Part shown: piece after piece, positions 24,593-33,278 of the stretch | Layout of the letters: the number at the start of each line of letters is the position of its first letter | How positions within the stretch are numbered: the stretch's first letter is position 1 | Source of the DNA: Peiella sedimenti | Lineage (GTDB): Bacteria; Pseudomonadota; Alphaproteobacteria; Caulobacterales; Caulobacteraceae | DNA length: 64,000 bases | NCBI RefSeq assembly: GCF_030504955.1 | Contig: NZ_JAUKTR010000006.1 | Location: 124,001 to 188,000 of the forward strand | Reading direction: 5' to 3' | Position numbers and translations under genes: made by a program | Notes under the pieces: model-generated | Told to the model about the DNA's origin: nothing | The model's database searches: none | Seen by the model: only the letters and a program-made list of their open reading frames with translations

Positions 24593-24834
24593 GCCCCGCC
24601 GACCAGTACACCCAGATCCATAGCGACCTTGCCCAGCTGCATCACCGCATCGCGGGGGATGACGCGGGCGAGCGAGCCCGTGTGGCCCGGCTGATCCTGA
24701 GGGCCGCGACCCTGCAAGCCCAGGCCCATTGCCCCGCCATGGCGGTGTCGGACCTGTTGCGCGGCCTGGCCGCTGAGCTGGAGGGCGTTGAGCCCATCGC
24801 CCGCGAGCTGCAAGCCATGGGGCCGGGGCGATGA
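24589..24834 (+). CDS. hypothetical phage protein
   Basis: 81 aa from GTG 24589, overlapping the GcrA stop (GTGA). Helical: YTQIHSDLAQLHHRIAGDDAGERARVARLIL and AMAVSDLLRGLAAELEGVEPIAREL (read in parts). Coupled to dnaB by ATGA at 24831-24834. Could be a small replication accessory; not recognised. Confidence 0.6.
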   Translation: MSPADQYTQIHSDLAQLHHRIAGDDAGERARVARLILRAATLQAQAHCPAMAVSDLLRGLAAELEGVEPIARELQAMGPGR

Positions 24835-26240
24835 TCCCATCCGTCGAGCGACTGCCCGGCCGGTCGGCCGCTGAAAGCGAGCTGTCCCTTATCGGCATAG
24901 CCTTGGCCTATGGCGAGGATGCCGCAGAAGCCTTCGAGCGCCTGCGGCCCGACCACTTCGGTGAACCCATCCTGGGTGTGGTGTGGGAAACGATGGCTGA
25001 CCTGCGCCGCTCGGGCGGCGTGGACCTGGCTCTGGTGGACCAGAGACTCGCGGGGAACGAAGCCTACGCGGCCTTCGGCGGCGGGCGCTTTCTGGCCGAC
25101 CTTCTGGACCGGGCCTACCTGGGCTCGCTGGACGGGCACGTTGAGGCTGTGGCGGACGCCGCCATGCGACGGGCCATTGACCAACTGACGCAGGCCGCGC
25201 GTGAGCGTGAGGGCTCTTCCTCGGACGTGCTGGCCTATCTCGAGGCTGGCGCTGCCGACATCGCCCGCCGTAGCGGGTCGGGTTCGGTCGGGTCGCCCGT
25301 CGGCCTGAACGCCCTGGAGACCTTGGAGGCGGCCTGGGACGGGCAGTTCCGGGGCCTGTCGACCGGCCTGGAGTGTCTGGACCGTATCACCGGCGGCATC
25401 CAGCCGGATCACGTCTGGATCGTCGGCGGGCGCACGTCCATGGGCAAGTCCGTGGTCCTGCCGGGGCTCGCGCGCGGGTTCGCGCAGCAGGGCAGGGGTG
25501 TGCTGTTCTTCTCGCTGGAAATGCCGCTGCGCGAGGTGCAGGCCCGGGTCACGGCGGACCTCGCCTACGACCGCGATCTCGTGCCCTTCAACAACGACGG
25601 GGGTAATGTGGAGTTCGCGGACCTCCTGAGGGGACGCGGCACACGCGAGCAGCGCGACCGCGCCCGTAGCGCGGCCAGCCAGATGGCCAGCCTGCCCATC
25701 ACGGTGAACGACCGCGGCGGCTGGACGCTGGACGACATCATCAACATGGCCCGCCGTCAGGTCAGGGCCTGGGAGCGTGCGGGCATCAAGCCCGGCGCCA
25801 TCATGATCGACCACATCGGGCTGGTGAGGCCGACCAAGGCCCGCGACAGCAAGGCGGCCGAGGCCGCCGACACTGTGGACCGGCTGAAGGACGCGGCCAA
25901 GCAGATCGGTGCGCCCATCGTGGCGGCGGCCCAGGTTAACCGCGGGCCTGAGAACCGCCAGGACAAGCGGCCGACCATGGGTGACCTGAACTGGTCAGGA
26001 TCCATCGAGCAGATCGCCGACCTGGTGATCCTGCTCTACCGGGACGCCTACTACCTGTCGAAGTCTGGGAACCCTGAGGACGAGCATTTGGCCGTCTCCA
26101 AGCGAAACGAGCTGGAGATGATCGTGCCCAAGAACCGCTCAGGCCCGACCTGCACCCTCCACGCCCACGTCGAGATCGCCTGCAGCGCCGTGCGCGACCA
26201 GCTTGAGGCCTATGAGCCCAGCTATCGGGGGCGAGCATGA
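24831..26240 (+). CDS. dnaB: replicative DNA helicase, DnaB family
   Basis: 469-aa hexameric RecA-fold helicase driving phage replication. N-terminal DnaB domain (AAESELSLIGIAL...FGEPILGVVWETMADL, residues 13-59), linker, then Walker A GGRTSMGKS (199-207), the H1a-type FFSLEMPLREV, Walker B IMIDHIGLV and the QVNRGPENR...GDLNWSGSIEQIADLVILLYRD block with the arginine-finger region. Full length. Coupled to the downstream MT-A70 gene. Confidence 0.95.
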   Translation: MIPSVERLPGRSAAESELSLIGIALAYGEDAAEAFERLRPDHFGEPILGVVWETMADLRRSGGVDLALVDQRLAGNEAYAAFGGGRFLADLLDRAYLGSLDGHVEAVADAAMRRAIDQLTQAAREREGSSSDVLAYLEAGAADIARRSGSGSVGSPVGLNALETLEAAWDGQFRGLSTGLECLDRITGGIQPDHVWIVGGRTSMGKSVVLPGLARGFAQQGRGVLFFSLEMPLREVQARVTADLAYDRDLVPFNNDGGNVEFADLLRGRGTREQRDRARSAASQMASLPITVNDRGGWTLDDIINMARRQVRAWERAGIKPGAIMIDHIGLVRPTKARDSKAAEAADTVDRLKDAAKQIGAPIVAAAQVNRGPENRQDKRPTMGDLNWSGSIEQIADLVILLYRDAYYLSKSGNPEDEHLAVSKRNELEMIVPKNRSGPTCTLHAHVEIACSAVRDQLEAYEPSYRGRA

Positions 26241-26824
26241 GCGCTCCTCTCCCGCCTGGGCCCTTCGGCTGCATCCTCGCGGACCCGCCGTGGTCCTTCA
26301 AAACTTACAGCGGCGAGGAGTCTGTTCCGACCCTGGCCGATGATCCTTATCCGACAATGACGCTGGAGGAGCTCAAAGCTCTGCCGGTGTCCGAGGTTGC
26401 GGCGGAAGACTGCCTGCTCATCATGTGGGTGATCTCCTCGCATCTGCCCCAGGCGCTGGAGTTGGCCGGCGCCTGGGGCTTCACCTACCGCTCGATCGGG
26501 CCGGTGTGGGTGAAAGCCACGAGTCCCGATCAACTCGAGATGTTCGGTGACCCGCCGATCTCCGACCTCAGCATGGGCTACTGGTTCCGGCAGCAGTCTG
26601 AGATCGCCCTGGTGTTCGGTCGCGGCTCACCGGAACGGCTATCCGCCGGGGTCCGCCAGGTCATCTGGGCGGCACGCCGAGAGCACAGCCGCAAGCCCGA
26701 CGAGACCCACGCTCGCATCGAACGACTGGTGGCCGGCCCGTATCTGGAGATCTTCGCCCGTCAACCGCGCCCAGGCTGGACCGTCTGGGGCAATGAGACG
26801 GACAAGTTCGAGGTGGCCGCATGA
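26237..26824 (+). CDS. MT-A70 family adenine methyltransferase
   Basis: 195-aa N6-adenine DNA (or RNA) methyltransferase. ILADPPW (Asp16-Trp19) is the MT-A70 catalytic motif; YPTMTLEELKALPV, WGFTYRSIGPVWVK, VIWAARREHSRKPDE and the C-terminal EIFARQPRPGWTVWGNE follow the family order. No restriction partner is nearby. Target sequence unknown; it may protect phage DNA or alter methylation-dependent host regulation. Confidence 0.92.
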   Translation: MSAPLPPGPFGCILADPPWSFKTYSGEESVPTLADDPYPTMTLEELKALPVSEVAAEDCLLIMWVISSHLPQALELAGAWGFTYRSIGPVWVKATSPDQLEMFGDPPISDLSMGYWFRQQSEIALVFGRGSPERLSAGVRQVIWAARREHSRKPDETHARIERLVAGPYLEIFARQPRPGWTVWGNETDKFEVAA

Positions 26825-27528
26825 GCGTGATCGCTACGGCTGTTCGCCACCTCATGGCCGCCGGGGTTACCGGCGAAGCCCTGATCCAGGCGATTGCAGA
26901 GATGGAAGCCAGCTTGCCCGCAGCCGCGGACCCGGTGGCGGAGAGGCGCCGTGCCTATGACCGCGATAGGAGGCGGAGGGAGCGGGCCTTGTCCGGTGGA
27001 CGTCCGGTGGACTCCGCTGACAAGGCGGACCCTTCCCTTTCCGAGGTTCTCCCCCAGACCCCCTCTCCTACCAAACCTATCCAAGAGCCCCCCTATAGTC
27101 CCCCCGCTGAAGCGGAGCCCGCCGCCAAGCTGAGGCCCCTGAAGCCGACCAAGGCCGAACTTGACGCCATCTGGTCCGCCACCCCCCGCCTTGGCCGCGA
27201 ACGGTCGAGCCGTGCGGACCTGGACCGCGCCCTGACCGCCGCCATGCGCCGGGGACACGATCCGGGCCGGGTTCTGGCCGGGCTGAGGGCCGCCTACGCC
27301 TCGTCGAGCTACCAGGGCGACCACGCCAAGGGCGTCCACCGGCTGATCGAGGCGGACCGCTGGGCGAGCTTCGTCGAGCCAGATCCCGACCCGCCTCCTG
27401 CCGGCCCCGTTGACCCGGCGGTGGAGGCGCACCGCCAGGCCCATTTCGCCAAGACCGGCGAGTGGAAGGCCAGCTGGGGGCCGAAGCCCAGCACCGACCA
27501 CAGCCCAGCCACAGGAGCCGCAGCGTGA
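26821..27528 (+). CDS. phage replication-region protein, unknown function
   Basis: 235 aa: an N-terminal helical part, a basic segment (RRRAYDRDRRRRERALSGG), a Pro-rich linker and a conserved-looking C-terminal domain (LDRALTAAMRRGHDPGRVLAGLRAAYASSSYQGDHAKGVHRLIEADRW, read in parts). Position after DnaB suggests a replication initiator or helicase-loader-like role, which I cannot demonstrate. Confidence 0.65.
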   Translation: MSVIATAVRHLMAAGVTGEALIQAIAEMEASLPAAADPVAERRRAYDRDRRRRERALSGGRPVDSADKADPSLSEVLPQTPSPTKPIQEPPYSPPAEAEPAAKLRPLKPTKAELDAIWSATPRLGRERSSRADLDRALTAAMRRGHDPGRVLAGLRAAYASSSYQGDHAKGVHRLIEADRWASFVEPDPDPPPAGPVDPAVEAHRQAHFAKTGEWKASWGPKPSTDHSPATGAAA

Positions 27529-28133
27529 TCCTTCGACGCCCCGCCAACGATGCCGTTCCGCACGAGCTCGATCATTTCAGCCTGCCGGAGCCTGGCGCCA
27601 TCGACGGCCTGACCTGGTACGCGGCTAAGTCGAAGCCTCGCGGCGAGCGGAAGGCTGTCACGCAGCTTAGGGAGCGCGGTTTCGAGGTGTGGCTTCCGGC
27701 GCGAACCGAGTGGAAGCGCAACCGCCTGACCAAGGGTAGGGAGCGCGTCGAGAGCCCTTTGATCGCCGGGTATATGTTTCTGGGGCTCCAGGAAGGCCAG
27801 GCACTCTATTTCGCGCTCCAGGCCGAAAGCGTGGCCGGTGTGATCGGCTGGGGCGGCCAGGCCCGGACGATTCCGTCGGGCTTCGTCGGCATGCTGAGGA
27901 TGCGCCAGGCCTCGGGAGAGTTCGACGAGACCGACCGGAAGCGGGACATCTACCGCCCAGGCGCTGTGGTCAAGGTGGCGAACGACGGGCCCTATCGGGA
28001 CCAGATCGGCTGCATCGTGAAGGTGGACCGTCGCGGCATGGTGCAGCTAATGATCCATGAGGCGCTCCGGTGGAAGGTGCCGGTTCACGTCGATGACCTG
28101 GAGCTGGTGACGACGACGGCCAACGCGGCATGA
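27525..28133 (+). CDS. NusG/RfaH-like transcription antitermination protein
   Basis: 202-aa NusG paralogue. An N-terminal NGN domain begins at about residue 28 (LTWYAAKSKPRGERKAVTQLRERGFEVWLPAR...SPLIAGYMFLGL) and a C-terminal KOW motif lies in YRPGAVVKVANDGPYRDQIGCIVKVDRRG. GTG start overlapping the previous stop. The last gene of the early right operon, just before a long non-coding stretch and the late genes. A specific antiterminator for late transcription is the natural inference. Confidence 0.85.
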   Translation: MILRRPANDAVPHELDHFSLPEPGAIDGLTWYAAKSKPRGERKAVTQLRERGFEVWLPARTEWKRNRLTKGRERVESPLIAGYMFLGLQEGQALYFALQAESVAGVIGWGGQARTIPSGFVGMLRMRQASGEFDETDRKRDIYRPGAVVKVANDGPYRDQIGCIVKVDRRGMVQLMIHEALRWKVPVHVDDLELVTTTANAA

Positions 28134-28734
28134 CACAACCCCTTGCGCAGGCTCAGCGAAGCAGGCACTATCTCTGCTACGTTCAGCCTTCGGCTGGATG
28201 CGCGGCATGGCTTGGGGCGAATGCGCCCTTCCCGATAAGAGGGCCTCAGCGAGGCCGGGCCTGCCGGGGATTTGGGACCAGCCGATAGGCCAGCGCCCAA
28301 AATCCTGAGTTTCTGGAAGAGCGACCAAGTTCTAGGGTTCGCCTGTCTGGGGGAGTTGCCACGATCCTCGTGGCCGCGCTCGCACCCCGGATGGGCGGGC
28401 GGCTCTGCGAGCGGCGTGGGAAGCTGGCGCGTTGAGACTGATCGCGCGCTCTGGAGACACGCTGACCGTTCAGGGCAGCGGTTGCGAGCGGACTGCCCCG
28501 CGCAAGCGAAGCGACCACCGGCCGGAGTAGCGCCCGGCCTCGCAGAACCAGTAGGCATTGACCCCCTTCAAGGCGAGCTTGTTTCCCGCTGCGGCCTGAC
28601 CGGGCGTAGGGCAGCGCATCAACCGACAGGCCTTAGGCTGAGAAAGCACCCTGGAGCTCGCGGCCCGTTCCCCCGGGTCATCTACCAGGCAAGGCCAGTC
28701 ACACCCGGACATATCGCATCTCCACTCATTGGCT
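28134..28734. other. 600-nt apparent non-coding region before late genes
   Basis: No convincing gene: open frames on both strands are Arg/Pro/Ser-rich and lack ribosome-binding sites. It lies between the NusG-like gene and the first HNH gene. It would be the place for a late promoter, an antiterminator recognition site, a small RNA or the cos site. Several short inverted repeats (such as CCTCAGCGAGG near 28245) are present, but none forms a convincing terminator. Confidence 0.5.
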
Positions 28735-29103
28735 ATGTCGGAGCTTCGGCACGTGGCTAGACCAAGGGATAGAGACGCGAGAAGCCCAGAGGCCGCAGCG
28801 TATCGCGGCTGGTACAAGCTGGCCCGATGGTCAGGACCCAACGGCAGACGAGCCCAGCAGCTTAGGGCAGAGCCCCTCTGCCGCATGTGTAAGACCCAAG
28901 GCCGCATCACCGCCGCGACCGTAGCCGATCACCTAACCCCTCACCACGGAGACCCCGTGCTGTTCTGGGAGGGCGAGCTTCAGTCCCTCTGTGACGCCGA
29001 GCCCTGGCGTTGCCACTCCCGGGTCAAGCAGTCCGAAGAGAGAAGGGCACAGCAGGGGAAGCTGCCCATCCAGGCCTGTGGGGTCGACGGGTGGCCTGTC
29101 TAA
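28735..29103 (+). CDS. HNH endonuclease, packaging-associated
   Basis: 122 aa from ATG 28735. Layout of the small phage HNH nucleases encoded before terminase genes: YRGWYKLARW...QQLRAEPLCRMCKTQGRITAATVADHLTPHHGDPVLFWEGELQSLC (read in parts), followed by a CHSRVKQSEE tail. Such proteins assist large terminase in cos cleavage in HK97-like phages. The second catalytic His lies in DHLTPHHGD. Confidence 0.8.
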   Translation: MSELRHVARPRDRDARSPEAAAYRGWYKLARWSGPNGRRAQQLRAEPLCRMCKTQGRITAATVADHLTPHHGDPVLFWEGELQSLCDAEPWRCHSRVKQSEERRAQQGKLPIQACGVDGWPV

Positions 29104-29188
29104 CCGAACCGGCCTAGAATCATTCGGCCCGACGCGGTGCGCTAACACCGACGCCGGGCCTAACCAGACGACCGTAGGAGGGTCGAAC

Positions 29189-29803
29189 GTGGCTGAGCCC
29201 GCTATAGGCCGCAGCATCGTCTGCAATCAATGTGGTGCGACGTTCCACCAGGCGGGCAAAGGAAGGCCGCGTCGGAGCTGCGTGGCATGCGTGCCGAAGC
29301 GCCCAGCGTACCCCCGGCCCAAGAAGGCCGCGCCGCCCTGTCTCGGGTGCGGCCTCACCCTACCGAGCGCCCTCCACAAGCGGTGCACGCCGTGCCGCGA
29401 CGCTCACTTGAAGGCGTATCACCGGGACCGTTGGCACGCCCTACCCAAGTGGGATCGGCCGACCATGGCCTGTGATCTGTGCGACACCGCGTACGTCCCC
29501 CATGTCCCGACGCAGCGGTATTGCTCCAAGTTCTGCCGGGCTAAGGCGGACAGCCGGCGGCCGAACGACGCCAGGCCGCTTTACAAGTACGCGCGCTGGG
29601 CCCGGATCAGACAGGCGCAGTTCGCGGCCGAGCCCAGCTGTCGGTTCTGTCTGGAGGGCGGCCAAGTGACCGCCGCCACGGTGTGCGATCATGTGGAACC
29701 GCACAGAGGGGACATAGAGGCGTTCTGGACAGGGCCGTTCCAGAGCCTCTGCGTGACTTGCCACAACACGACCAAGCAGCGTTACGAGCGCCGAGCGGCC
29801 TGA
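29189..29803 (+). CDS. second HNH endonuclease with zinc fingers
   Basis: 204 aa from GTG 29189 behind TAGGAGGG. Three CxxC-type knuckle groups (CNQCGATF...CVAC; CLGCGLTL...CTPC; CDLCDTAY...CSKFC) precede a C-terminal HNH domain (YKYARWARIRQAQFAAEPSCRFCLEGGQVTAATVCDHVEPHRGDIEAFWTGPFQSLCVTCH, read in parts) closely resembling the preceding gene. Either a duplicated packaging nuclease or a homing-type insertion. Confidence 0.8.
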   Translation: MAEPAIGRSIVCNQCGATFHQAGKGRPRRSCVACVPKRPAYPRPKKAAPPCLGCGLTLPSALHKRCTPCRDAHLKAYHRDRWHALPKWDRPTMACDLCDTAYVPHVPTQRYCSKFCRAKADSRRPNDARPLYKYARWARIRQAQFAAEPSCRFCLEGGQVTAATVCDHVEPHRGDIEAFWTGPFQSLCVTCHNTTKQRYERRAA

Positions 29804-29808
29804 ACCCC

Positions 29809-29820
29809 GGGGGGGGGGGG
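29809..29820. repeat. 12-nt poly-G tract
   Basis: CCCC followed by twelve G, 5 nt after the HNH stop codon and 84 nt before terS. Homopolymers of this length are prone to slippage or to miscalling. Confidence 0.8.
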
Positions 29821-29903
29821 CGGCCAACAACCTCACGGGCCTCGCCTAGCGGACCGGCGCGTGTCCACTCTTCGCACATCCAAGATTGAGAACATGAGGT
29901 TTT

Positions 29904-30290
29904 ATGGCTCGGCCCAGACTGCCGCAAGCTAAGGCTGAAGTTTCCGGAGCGGCGCTTAAGAACCCCGGCACGTTCAGAGATCGGAAGACGTCGAAAGCGA
30001 CGAGGGCGCTTGGCGGGCCATACGCGAAGATGACGCCTGAGCAGTGCGATGCCTGGGAGGAGTTTCGGGGCGAACTCCCTTGGCTGAACAGCTCTCACCG
30101 GCCGCTCCTGCGGGTCGCCTGCATCCTGCGGGTCCGGATGGACGATGCCGATGTGGGGGTCAACCAGATCCAGACCTACAGCGCGATCCTGTCGAAGCTG
30201 GGGGCCACGCCGGTCGACGAGACGAAGGTGAGCCATCCGGATGAAGACGACAGCGATCCTGCAGACCGCTTCTTCGCCCGACCGAACTAG
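29904..30290 (+). CDS. terS: terminase small subunit
   Basis: 128 aa: MARPRLPQAKAEVSGAALKNPGTFRDR is typical of HK97/P27-type small terminases, which bind the packaging site and hand DNA to TerL. Acidic C-terminus (DEDDSDPADRFF). Its 3' end overlaps the terL frame by 50 nt. Confidence 0.85.
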   Translation: MARPRLPQAKAEVSGAALKNPGTFRDRKTSKATRALGGPYAKMTPEQCDAWEEFRGELPWLNSSHRPLLRVACILRVRMDDADVGVNQIQTYSAILSKLGATPVDETKVSHPDEDDSDPADRFFARPN

Positions 30291-32058
30291 GGACTACGCC
30301 GAGCGAGTCCTGTCGGGCGAGGTCATCGCGGGGCCGCACGTGCGGAACGCCTGCCGGCGTCACCTGCACGATCTGGAGCACGGGGAGGCGCGCGGCCTCT
30401 GGTTCGACCACGAGGCGGCGGACGAGGCGTTCGCGTACTTCGAGCACGTCCTGAAGCTGAGCGAGGGGCAGTTCGAGGGCCAGCCCTTCCTGCTGCACGA
30501 GAGCCAGGCGTTCATCATCGGCTCGATCTTCGGCTGGAAGCGCGAGGATGGGCGGCGCCGGTTCCGGCGGGCCTATATCGAGCAAGGCAAGGGCAACGGG
30601 AAGTCGCCGCTGGCGGGCGGGATCGGGCTCAAGGGCCTGGCGTCGGACGGCGAGGCGGGCGCGCAGATTTACGCTGCGGCGGCCAAGCGAGAGCAGGCCG
30701 GGATCCTCTTCGCCGACGCGGTGAAGATGGTGAAGCAGTCGCCGGCGCTGGCCAAGCGGCTGGAGTTCTCCGGCGGACCCGGGCGCGAGTTCAACATCGC
30801 GCATCACTCGTCGGGGTCGTTCTTTCGGCCGGTGTCGAGAGACACGGGCAAGACGGGGTCTGGGCCCCGGCCGTATTTCGTCCTGGCGGACGAGGTGCAC
30901 GAGCTTCCGGACCGGAAGATCCTCGAGATGCTGGAGCGAGGCTTCAAGTTCCGGCGCCAGCCCCTGCTGTTCATGATCACCAACTCCGGCTCGGACCGGA
31001 ACTCGGTGGCCTGGGAGGAGCACGAGCACGCGGTCAAGGTGGCCGCCGGTAATGTGGACGCGGTCACGGACCCGACCTTCCTGGGCCACGTCATCGACGA
31101 CACCACCTTCAGTTACGTCTGCGCGCTCGACGAGGGCGATGACCCGCTGAATGACCCGACGTGCTGGGCGAAGGCGAACCCCCTGCTGGGCGTGACGATC
31201 ACCGAGGAGTACCTGGCCGAGACGGTCGCGCAGGCGAAGGCGATCCCGGGGCAGCTGAACGGCATCCTGCGGCTCCACTTCTGCGTCTGGACGGACGCGG
31301 ACACGGCCTGGATGACCCGGGCTACGCTGGAGCCCTGCCTGGCTGATTTCGAGATCGAGGAGCATCACGGGGAGCAGGTCTGGCTGGGCCTGGACCTGTC
31401 CCAGAACCGAGACATCACCGCGCTCGGCGCCGTGGTCCGGACGGGCACGACGGCCGAGGGCAAGCCCACGTTCGACGCCTGGGTCGAGGCCTGGACGCCG
31501 GGCGACACGATGTTGGCGCGCGAGCTGAAGGACAAGCTGCCGTACTCGGTCTGGGCGCGCGAGCGCCACCTTCACGCGCCGATGGGCGAGAGCATCAGCT
31601 ACCGGCACGTCGCCCAGACGCTGGCGGAATACGACCAGGCATTCGACGTCCAGGTGGTCGCCTACGACCGCTACGCCTTCAAGCGCTTCGAGGAAGAGGT
31701 CGAAGATCTGGGCCTCAACTTGACATTCGCCGAGCACCCGCAGGGCGGGCTCAAGAAGGGTAAGCCGCTGGCCGAGGGCAAGGACGGCCTCTGGATGCCG
31801 GGCTCGATCCGGCTGCTGGAGGAGGCCCTTCTTGAGGGCCGCATTCGACTGAAACGCAACCCCGTCCTGATCTCGGCGATGATGTCCGCCGTGGTCGAAG
31901 AGGACAAGTGGGGAAACCACTGGCTGGCCAAGACCCGGTCGGTGAACAAGATCGACGCCGCGATCGCCCTGGCCATGGCGCTGGGGGCGGCGGTGGGGAC
32001 GGAAGGTGAGGAGGCGGGATGGAACGACTATCTCGCCAGCCTTGGCGTCCCGGCATGA
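30241..32058 (+). CDS. terL: terminase large subunit
   Basis: 605-aa packaging motor. ATPase with Walker A-like EQGKGNGKS (114-122), Walker B FVLADE (Asp217-Glu218), coupling motif MITNSGSD, then a nuclease domain with GLDLSQNRDITAL (metal-binding Asp), VVAYDRYAF and NKIDAAIALAMALGA. Terminase_1 (HK97) family. Overlaps terS by 50 nt and the portal start by ATGA. Full length. Confidence 0.95.
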   Translation: MKTTAILQTASSPDRTRDYAERVLSGEVIAGPHVRNACRRHLHDLEHGEARGLWFDHEAADEAFAYFEHVLKLSEGQFEGQPFLLHESQAFIIGSIFGWKREDGRRRFRRAYIEQGKGNGKSPLAGGIGLKGLASDGEAGAQIYAAAAKREQAGILFADAVKMVKQSPALAKRLEFSGGPGREFNIAHHSSGSFFRPVSRDTGKTGSGPRPYFVLADEVHELPDRKILEMLERGFKFRRQPLLFMITNSGSDRNSVAWEEHEHAVKVAAGNVDAVTDPTFLGHVIDDTTFSYVCALDEGDDPLNDPTCWAKANPLLGVTITEEYLAETVAQAKAIPGQLNGILRLHFCVWTDADTAWMTRATLEPCLADFEIEEHHGEQVWLGLDLSQNRDITALGAVVRTGTTAEGKPTFDAWVEAWTPGDTMLARELKDKLPYSVWARERHLHAPMGESISYRHVAQTLAEYDQAFDVQVVAYDRYAFKRFEEEVEDLGLNLTFAEHPQGGLKKGKPLAEGKDGLWMPGSIRLLEEALLEGRIRLKRNPVLISAMMSAVVEEDKWGNHWLAKTRSVNKIDAAIALAMALGAAVGTEGEEAGWNDYLASLGVPA

Positions 32059-33269
32059 GCATTTGGCGGAAGGCGCTGAACTACATCGCCCGCAGCGTGA
32101 ACCTGCGGACGGTGGATGGGCGGCCTCGGACGGACAGCTACGCGGGCATGCCGGTCAACGAGACGTCGGTGCTCGCGCTTTCGGCGGCCTGGGCGTGCGT
32201 GAACCTGCTTTCGGGCACGATCGCCAGCCTGCCGCTGATGGTCTACCGGACCGACGCCTCAGGGCGCCGGACGGTGGCGAAGGACCACCCGCTGTATCGG
32301 GTCCTGCACGACAGCCCCAACGCTGACCAGACCGCCATGGACTTCTGGGAGGGCGGGGTCGCGGCGCTGGAGCTGCGCGGCAACATGCACGCGCGGATCG
32401 AGCGCATGGGCGGCCGCGTGGTCGCGCTGGTCCCGATCTGCGATCCGACGGTGCGCCGGCTGGAGAACGGCGACCTCGAGTATCGCTGGACCGAGGACGG
32501 CAAGTCCTACGTCGCCACCCAGGACGACGTGTTCCACGTCCGGGGCTTCGGCGGATCGCCGCTCGGCGGACTGTCGACGCTATCCTATGGCCGACAAGTA
32601 TTCGGTCTGTCGTCGGCAGTGAATACTGCCGCGCAAAAGACGTTCGCCAACGGAATTCATACGAACGTCGGGCTTAAGACCGACAAGTGGCTGACTGACG
32701 AGCAGTATGATGCGATCTCCCAGAACACGGGGGCTCGCTACGCTGGGGCCATGAACGCGGGGCGGCCCTTCATCTCGCACGGCGGGATGGAGATCGTCCC
32801 GCTGACGATGAACCCGGAAGACGCCCAGATGCTGGAGTCGCGGGCGTTCAGCGTCGAGGAGATCGCCCGTCTGTTCGGCGTGCCGCCACACATGATCGGC
32901 CACACCGAGAAGACGACGAGTTGGGGGACGGGGCTGGAGGAGCAGACCCTCGGCTTCCAGAAGTTCAGCCTGCGCCGGCGCCTGAAGCGCATCGAGCAGG
33001 CCATCGAGAAGCAGCTCCTGACCCCTGCGGACCGGGCCCAGGGCATCACCGTCGAGTTCAACCTGGAAGGGCTGCTGCGGGCCGACAGCACGGGCCGGGC
33101 GGAGTTCTACCGCGAGATGACCGGCATCGGGGCGATGACGATCAACGAGGTCCGCGCGCTGGAGAACCTGCCGCCGGTCGAGGGCGGGGACGTGCCCCGG
33201 ATGCAGATGCAGAACGTGCCGATCACCGAGGCGGGCAAGCAGCCCGCGCTCCCGGCGCCAGAGGCTTAG
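32055..33269 (+). CDS. HK97-family portal protein
   Basis: 404-aa dodecameric portal forming the capsid vertex for DNA entry. AWACVNLLSGTIASLPLMVY, FWEGGVAALELRGNMHARI, DDVFHVRGFGG and EEIARLFGVPPHMIG...EEQTLGFQKFSLRRRLKRIEQAI (read in parts) are characteristic. ATG 32055 overlaps the terL stop. Confidence 0.95.
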   Translation: MSIWRKALNYIARSVNLRTVDGRPRTDSYAGMPVNETSVLALSAAWACVNLLSGTIASLPLMVYRTDASGRRTVAKDHPLYRVLHDSPNADQTAMDFWEGGVAALELRGNMHARIERMGGRVVALVPICDPTVRRLENGDLEYRWTEDGKSYVATQDDVFHVRGFGGSPLGGLSTLSYGRQVFGLSSAVNTAAQKTFANGIHTNVGLKTDKWLTDEQYDAISQNTGARYAGAMNAGRPFISHGGMEIVPLTMNPEDAQMLESRAFSVEEIARLFGVPPHMIGHTEKTTSWGTGLEEQTLGFQKFSLRRRLKRIEQAIEKQLLTPADRAQGITVEFNLEGLLRADSTGRAEFYREMTGIGAMTINEVRALENLPPVEGGDVPRMQMQNVPITEAGKQPALPAPEA

Positions 33270-33278
33270 GAGGCCCTG

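Noticed and set aside
28272..28760. Possible gene in the 600-nt gap on either strand
   Set aside because: Biased composition, no ribosome-binding site and no recognisable motif; conflicts with the good HNH start at 28735.
30160..31920. 586-aa minus-strand open frame over terL
   Set aside because: Shadow of the large terminase, caused by high G/C at third codon positions; no family features.
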